This document shows, in pieces, positions 21,323 to 25,003 of a DNA stretch of 25,003 nt. Each line of letters begins with the position of its first letter. Positions within the stretch are counted from its first letter, which is position 1. The notes under the pieces were generated by a model. It made no database searches. It was not told the origin of the DNA and worked only from the letters and a program-made list of their open reading frames with translations. Source of the DNA: CAZNLL01 sp964573885 (lineage in GTDB: Bacteria; Desulfobacterota; DSM-4660; Desulfatiglandales; Desulfatiglandaceae); assembly GCA_964573885.1 (NCBI GenBank), contig CAZNLL010000047.1, positions 1 through 25,003 on the forward strand, in the 5' to 3' direction. The position numbers were made by a program, and so were the translations under genes.

Positions 21323-23680
21323 ATGCCAGAGATAAATATAAAAACGCTTTTCCGGCAATATCTCAGGGACCTTTCCGAGGTGGCCCTGCGGGGGGATGCA
21401 CGGGAGGAAAGCTTCTATCCGGCCCTGGCGACTCTTTTTCAAAAAGTCTCCGAGGCCACCGGCCGCTCCCATGTCCATGTCACCACGCTTCCCAAGCCTA
21501 CCGAGTCGGGCAATCCCGACTTCAGGCTCTGGAACGGCACCGACCGGATTGTCGGCTATATCGTCCGGTCCCTCCACGGCCTCCTCAAGACTGCGTTCAA
21601 CAAAGCCGACGGCCTGGCCTCTGAAGGCGTGACACTTCTCGACCCGGCCGCAGGGACCATGACCTTTGTGGCCCAGGCCGCACAAGAAGGTGTCAGGGAA
21701 TTTGCCTCCAAATACGGCACAGGGGCCCGGGACGAATTCATCCGCCGGCACATCCTCAAAAATTTCTATGCCTTCGAGCTCATGATGGCCCCCTATGCGG
21801 TCGGGCATCTCAAGATGGGGTTCTTTCTTGAAGAGCTGGGCCACAGACTGGCTGATGACGAACGCATCCCCTTTTACCTCACCAATACCCTGGACACCGA
21901 ACAACTGGAGACCAGCAGGCTCCCGGGCTTCTTTTCCCTGGCCGAGGAGTCGCGCCTGGCCGGAAAGGTCAAGAAGGAGAAGGCCATCCTGGTCATCCTG
22001 GGTAATCCGCCCTATTCAGGCCAATCCAGCAATACAGGTCTCTGGATCCGGGGGCTGATTGATGACTACAAGCAGGTGGACGGCAAACCCTTAGGCGAAA
22101 AGAACCCCAAGTGGCTTCAGGACGATTATGTCAAGTTCCTCCGCTTTGCCCAGTGGAAGATCGAACAGGCCGGACGCGGCGTGGTGGGAATGATCACCAA
22201 TCACGGATATCTGGACAATCCCACCTTCCGCGGCATGCGCCGGAGCCTCATGCAAACGTTTGATACCATCTATCTCCTCGACCTTCACGGCAATTCCCTC
22301 AAAAAGGAGATCTGTCCGGACGGCAGTCCCGACCAGAATGTGTTCGACATCCGGCAGGGCGTGGCCATCGCCTTTTTCGTGAAGCAGGGCAAAAAGAAAA
22401 AAACCGATGCCCTTGTCCACCATGCAGACGTTTGGGGTTTGAGGGCAAAAAAATACGATTGGCTGGACGGCCACAGTCTCGGAGCTACCCAGTGGTCGGA
22501 GCTGAAACCGACTACACCTTTCTATCTCTTCGTGCCAAGGGACAATGCCCTGGAGGCTGTGTATCAAGGTTTCCCATCGGTTCCGGACATATTCCCGGTT
22601 AACAGCGTCGGCATTGTCACGGCCCGGGACAAATTGACCATCGGGTGGACAGAAGAAGAGATCTGGCAGCGGGTGAGACTCTTCTCCAAGATGGACCCTG
22701 AAATGGCACGCGAGGCTTACGGCCTTGGGAAAGATGCGCGGGACTGGAAGATTGAACTTGCTCAAAAAGACCTCATTAACTCAGGGCCGAACCGTGAAAA
22801 TGTTGTACCTATCCTCTATCGCCCTTTTGATGTTCGGTACACTCATTATACAGGCCGTTCAAGAGGCTTCATTTGCATGCCTCGACCAGAAGTGATGGGG
22901 CATATGTTGGCAGAGGGGAACTTGGTACTATCGTCTCCAAAACAGCACAAGGATGAATTTGGTGTTTTTGTGGCAGACTGCATTGGTGCCCATAAATCGG
23001 TAGCTGCCTATCATATCAACTACTACTTCCCCCTGTATCGTCACCCGACTACCGACCGGGGCAACCTATTCGCCCATTTGGAGCCTGCCGCACCGCAGCC
23101 AAACCTGGATCCAAGGCTGATCCCCGCGCTGGCCGAGGCCTATGGCAGCGAACCCGCACCGGAGGAGATCTTCCACTACATCTACGCCGTCCTGTATGCC
23201 CCTGCATACCGGGAGAAATATGCCGAGTTTTTGAGGATGGACTTTCCGCGCATTCCGTTTACGAGTGATGGGGCGCTCTTTTTAAAAGTAGCCCGATTGG
23301 GGGAGCGGCTGACAGGGCTCCATCTGCTCAAGTCGGACGAACTGAACCCACCCGCATGCCGGTTTGAAGGCGAGGGGGATGAGCGCATCGGGAAAGGGAA
23401 AAAGAATGGCTTGAGATACGATCTGACCAAGCAGCGGGTGTATATCAATGCTGCTCAGTATTTCGCGCCCGTGACCGAGGACGTCTGGACCTATCGCATC
23501 GGAGGGTATCAGGTCTGTGAGAAGTGGCTCAAAGACCGGCGGGAGCGGCGTCTGGAGCTGGACGACATCCGCACCTACTGCCGCATTGTCACGGCCCTGA
23601 AACTGACCATCGACATTCAGGCCGAAATTGATGGCTTATACCCGGAGATCGAGAAACAAACTCTGCGCCTGCCGGGCTGA
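21323..23680 (+). CDS. Type ISP/IIG-like restriction-modification protein lacking its nuclease half
   Basis: This 785-aa protein is related to single-chain N6-adenine restriction-methyltransferases. Residues 1-80 match the beginning of the N-terminal PD-(D/E)XK nuclease domain (REESFYPALATLF, NPDFRLWNGTDRIVGYI). The expected ExK, the remainder of the nuclease and the linker are missing. At residue 80 the sequence passes straight into VRSLHGLLKTAF, the start of the methyltransferase domain. Methyltransferase motifs are LLDPAAGTMTF (106-116) and NPPY (228-231). The C-terminal target-recognition part follows to the end (YRPFDVRYTHYTGRSRGF, YNAAQYFAPV-like). Intact relatives are roughly 1,000 aa or more. 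The start at 21323 is set by AGGAAAG at 8 nt. It probably methylates DNA without cutting, or is inactive. No partner nuclease is adjacent. Confidence 0.8.
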   Translation: MPEINIKTLFRQYLRDLSEVALRGDAREESFYPALATLFQKVSEATGRSHVHVTTLPKPTESGNPDFRLWNGTDRIVGYIVRSLHGLLKTAFNKADGLASEGVTLLDPAAGTMTFVAQAAQEGVREFASKYGTGARDEFIRRHILKNFYAFELMMAPYAVGHLKMGFFLEELGHRLADDERIPFYLTNTLDTEQLETSRLPGFFSLAEESRLAGKVKKEKAILVILGNPPYSGQSSNTGLWIRGLIDDYKQVDGKPLGEKNPKWLQDDYVKFLRFAQWKIEQAGRGVVGMITNHGYLDNPTFRGMRRSLMQTFDTIYLLDLHGNSLKKEICPDGSPDQNVFDIRQGVAIAFFVKQGKKKKTDALVHHADVWGLRAKKYDWLDGHSLGATQWSELKPTTPFYLFVPRDNALEAVYQGFPSVPDIFPVNSVGIVTARDKLTIGWTEEEIWQRVRLFSKMDPEMAREAYGLGKDARDWKIELAQKDLINSGPNRENVVPILYRPFDVRYTHYTGRSRGFICMPRPEVMGHMLAEGNLVLSSPKQHKDEFGVFVADCIGAHKSVAAYHINYYFPLYRHPTTDRGNLFAHLEPAAPQPNLDPRLIPALAEAYGSEPAPEEIFHYIYAVLYAPAYREKYAEFLRMDFPRIPFTSDGALFLKVARLGERLTGLHLLKSDELNPPACRFEGEGDERIGKGKKNGLRYDLTKQRVYINAAQYFAPVTEDVWTYRIGGYQVCEKWLKDRRERRLELDDIRTYCRIVTALKLTIDIQAEIDGLYPEIEKQTLRLPG

Positions 23681-23843
23681 ACCGCGGCCGTGTGATACAT
23701 CCGTTGATCGTTGGTGAGGAGCAATGCGCCTACCCTCTTGATTCACTGCTTGGCATTGGTTATTTGAACGGACGACAAGTTTTCAGTCCACGTTTCTTCC
23801 CAATTCAGGCTGCCGGTAACAGGCGGATTTCCCACTCGATTTT

Positions 23844-24119
23844 TCATTGAAGAGGCATTAAAGACTCGGTTCCGCAACGCCGGAGCATAATGATTTGCCG
23901 TGCAGCGAATGCGGTGCCTGTGACGATGTCTGCTGCGAGGAAGCCATCATCCTCGGAAGTGCCAAGTCTTAGGGGCGCGTAATTCAGGTCAAGGGTCTTC
24001 TCGCCCATTCGGGCAAAATAGACTTTCACACGATCATTTGCCACTACCTCGGTGACGGTTCCGAGCCCAAAATGATTGTGAAAAACCCTGTCGTCTTGCT
24101 TGTACTTAACCATCCCCAT
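23844..24119 (-). CDS. DUF3553-like small protein
   Basis: This is a 91-aa soluble protein. Residues 3-52 (KYKQDDRVFHNHFGLGTVTEV, then KVYFARMGEKTLDL) resemble the tudor-like beta-barrel of DUF3553 and of the UvrD/PcrA C-terminus, a protein- or nucleic-acid-interaction module. The rest has no recognisable motif and may be low-constraint sequence. The ATG at 24119 has only a weak purine stretch upstream. MVKYKQ two codons later is possible. It lies 18 bp after the UPF0175 gene on the same strand, so the two are probably co-transcribed. It occupies the place where a PIN-domain toxin is often found, but it shows no nuclease motif. Confidence 0.6.
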   Translation of the reverse strand: MGMVKYKQDDRVFHNHFGLGTVTEVVANDRVKVYFARMGEKTLDLNYAPLRLGTSEDDGFLAADIVTGTAFAARQIIMLRRCGTESLMPLQ

Positions 24120-24137
24120 CTTTCAGGAAATTTTTCA

Positions 24138-24392
24138 TCACGGGGCATCCTTGAACTCAGCCTGGATTTCTTCCCGATCCCACGCCACAGTGGAGGCTCC
24201 ATACCGATGACAGTCCAAAAGGAAAGTCACTCGTGGCATGCCTGCCAGGGAAGCCGCCTGCCCTGAAGAAAGCCGTCCAAGCTCAAAAAGCTTGACGGCC
24301 AGGGCTAACCGGACCTCCTCTTCAAAGGACTCGGGAGCCAGGTTGAGCGCTGCCGGTATAGATTCCGGATACTCAATATGCATCGTCTTCAT
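24138..24392 (-). CDS. UPF0175 family protein (antitoxin-like)
   Basis: This 84-aa protein matches UPF0175: an N-terminal strand (MHIEYPESIPAALNL), then EEEVRLALAVKLFELGRLSSGQAASLAGMPRVTFL, a helix-turn-helix-like stretch, and a CHRYGASTVAWDREEI tail. UPF0175 proteins usually sit upstream of a DUF3368/PIN toxin and are thought to act as antitoxins and DNA-binding repressors. Here no PIN gene follows. The ATG at 24392 has GGAG 8 nt upstream. It is followed after 18 bp by the DUF3553-like gene. Confidence 0.8.
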   Translation of the reverse strand: MKTMHIEYPESIPAALNLAPESFEEEVRLALAVKLFELGRLSSGQAASLAGMPRVTFLLDCHRYGASTVAWDREEIQAEFKDAP

Positions 24393-24779
24393 GGATTTTA
24401 CTCCAACTTCTTGTATTCCCTTTATTTTTTCCTTGTCATTTTATTGAATATTACAGGATATCCCATGAAAAATCAAATGATTCGTAGGCCCGCGTTTACC
24501 CATATCAATCCATCCACATGATTACCAAAAGCAACCAGTCAGAAAGCGTCCTTAGGGGAACTGGTGGAAAAAGCAGGGTCGGCATTTTTGGCCTTAACAC
24601 AGCCCAGGCCTTGAAATAGAAACTTCCCTTATAAACGTGCCGTCAATGATCTCCGCCTTCCAGTCTGTATTCGCGGGAAAGGGTTTGAAGTCCTGGGGCC
24701 GAATGGTGAGAGGGGGCTGGGTTTCCCACGAGAGACACTTTGGTTTGACAGGGTATTCCAAGAGTAGTATATTGGTAGT
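24393..24779. other. Intergenic region of the right-hand accessory segment
   Basis: This 387-bp gap lies between divergent genes. The left 80 bp are AT-rich and should hold the UPF0175 promoter, without a clear consensus. The right end holds the strong promoter at 24745-24773. A minus-strand frame around 24597-24740 (ending DWKAEIIDGTFIREVSI) reads like a gene fragment but has no start or family match. Confidence 0.4.
24745..24773 (+). promoter_or_regulatory. Strong promoter giving a near-leaderless antitoxin mRNA
   Basis: TTGACA (24745-24750), a 17-bp spacer and TATATT (24768-24773) are one mismatch from the full consensus. The start codon is only 7 nt after the -10, so transcription should begin at or next to the ATG. 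No ribosome site is present, consistent with a leaderless message. Confidence 0.6.
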
Positions 24780-25003
24780 ATGAAAGTGAAAACATCTATC
24801 ACATTGTCCAAGGATGTGCTGAAGGCCATCGAAGTGCATTCTAAGCACTATGGAAGTCGTTCTGAGTTCATTGAGTCGGCTTTGATGACCTTTATGGCTC
24901 AAATTGAACGGGGAGAACGGAACGCAAAAGATCTGAGAATCATCAATCGTCGGGCTAAACGTCTGAATAAGGAAGCGGCAGACGTTCTTACCTATCAGGT
25001 TGA
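24780..25003 (+). CDS. Ribbon-helix-helix antitoxin (CopG/MazE-type), partial
   Basis: The open frame begins at the ATG at 24780 and runs off the window, with 74 codons visible. The start MKVKTSITLSKDVLKAIEVH is the RHH strand and first helix, and SRSEFIESALMTFM is the second helix. The tail INRRAKRLNKEAADVLTYQ is typical of RHH antitoxins encoded next to a MazF/PemK-type endoribonuclease. It should bind its own promoter and neutralise a toxin, whose gene would lie just beyond the right edge. The start is fixed by the promoter position, since upstream starts would precede transcription. Confidence 0.8.
   Translation, partial: MKVKTSITLSKDVLKAIEVHSKHYGSRSEFIESALMTFMAQIERGERNAKDLRIINRRAKRLNKEAADVLTYQV

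Noticed and set aside
22091..22765. 224-codon open frame on the minus strand, opposite the methyltransferase gene
   Set aside because: Lies wholly within the methyltransferase and target-recognition coding region and shows no family motif.
23692..23850. 52-codon frame on the plus strand after the methyltransferase gene
   Set aside because: GTG start without a ribosome site and no recognisable motif. Probably chance.
24594..24902. 102-codon open frame on the minus strand at the right edge
   Set aside because: It runs through the strong promoter and the antitoxin gene. The part around 24597-24740 resembles coding sequence but has no start and no family match, so at most it is a gene fragment.

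Overview
The window looks like chromosome of a free-living Gram-negative anaerobe, most probably a deltaproteobacterium of the Desulfobacterota type. This is inferred from gene content and protein style (OFA-type MFS carrier, B12-radical SAM protein with a PqqD-like tail, DUF6125-like protein, a sigma-54 promoter, an outer-membrane porin), not from a marker gene. No rRNA, tRNA, CRISPR array or intact insertion sequence was found.

Layout. (1) 0.1-5.5 kb, plus strand: the C-terminal half of a 3-hydroxyacyl-CoA dehydrogenase, an intact thiolase, an oxalate/formate-type MFS transporter and an M3 oligoendopeptidase. A small inverted-repeat element lies upstream of the peptidase. (2) 5.5-7.3 kb: a 102-aa unknown gene on the minus strand, a secreted 118-aa protein, and an orphan HPt phosphotransfer protein behind a sigma-54-type promoter and a long hairpin leader. 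(3) 7.4-11.4 kb: a B12-binding radical SAM enzyme with a PqqD-like C-terminus, translationally coupled to a zinc-ribbon methyltransferase, then a DUF6125-like protein. (4) 11.4-21.0 kb, all minus strand: a complete phosphate-starvation cluster read in the order phoB-phoR, two small unknown genes, pstS-pstC-pstA-pstB-phoU, and a porin. (5) 21.3-25.0 kb: an accessory segment with a type ISP/IIG-like restriction-modification protein that has lost its nuclease half, a DUF3553-like gene, a UPF0175 antitoxin-like gene, and the start of a ribbon-helix-helix antitoxin running off the right edge.

The most informative pattern is regulatory. Five minus-strand promoters carry TAACA-like repeats on an 11-bp grid. 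In each, the last repeat is followed after exactly 9 nt by a -10-like hexamer: phoB (TATGAT), pstS (TACAAA), the small-gene pair (TATTTT), the porin (AAGAAT) and the remote 102-aa gene (TACAAT). The simplest reading is one PhoB regulon that includes three uncharacterised small proteins. In phosphate starvation PhoR would phosphorylate PhoB. PhoB would then raise PstSCAB and PhoU, the porin that should feed phosphate into the periplasm, and these small proteins. A strong hairpin between pstS and pstC fits the usual excess of binding protein over permease.

Second in interest are the radical SAM/methyltransferase pair, which has no visible precursor peptide, and the restriction-modification gene, whose apparent in-frame deletion joins the start of the nuclease domain directly to the methyltransferase domain.
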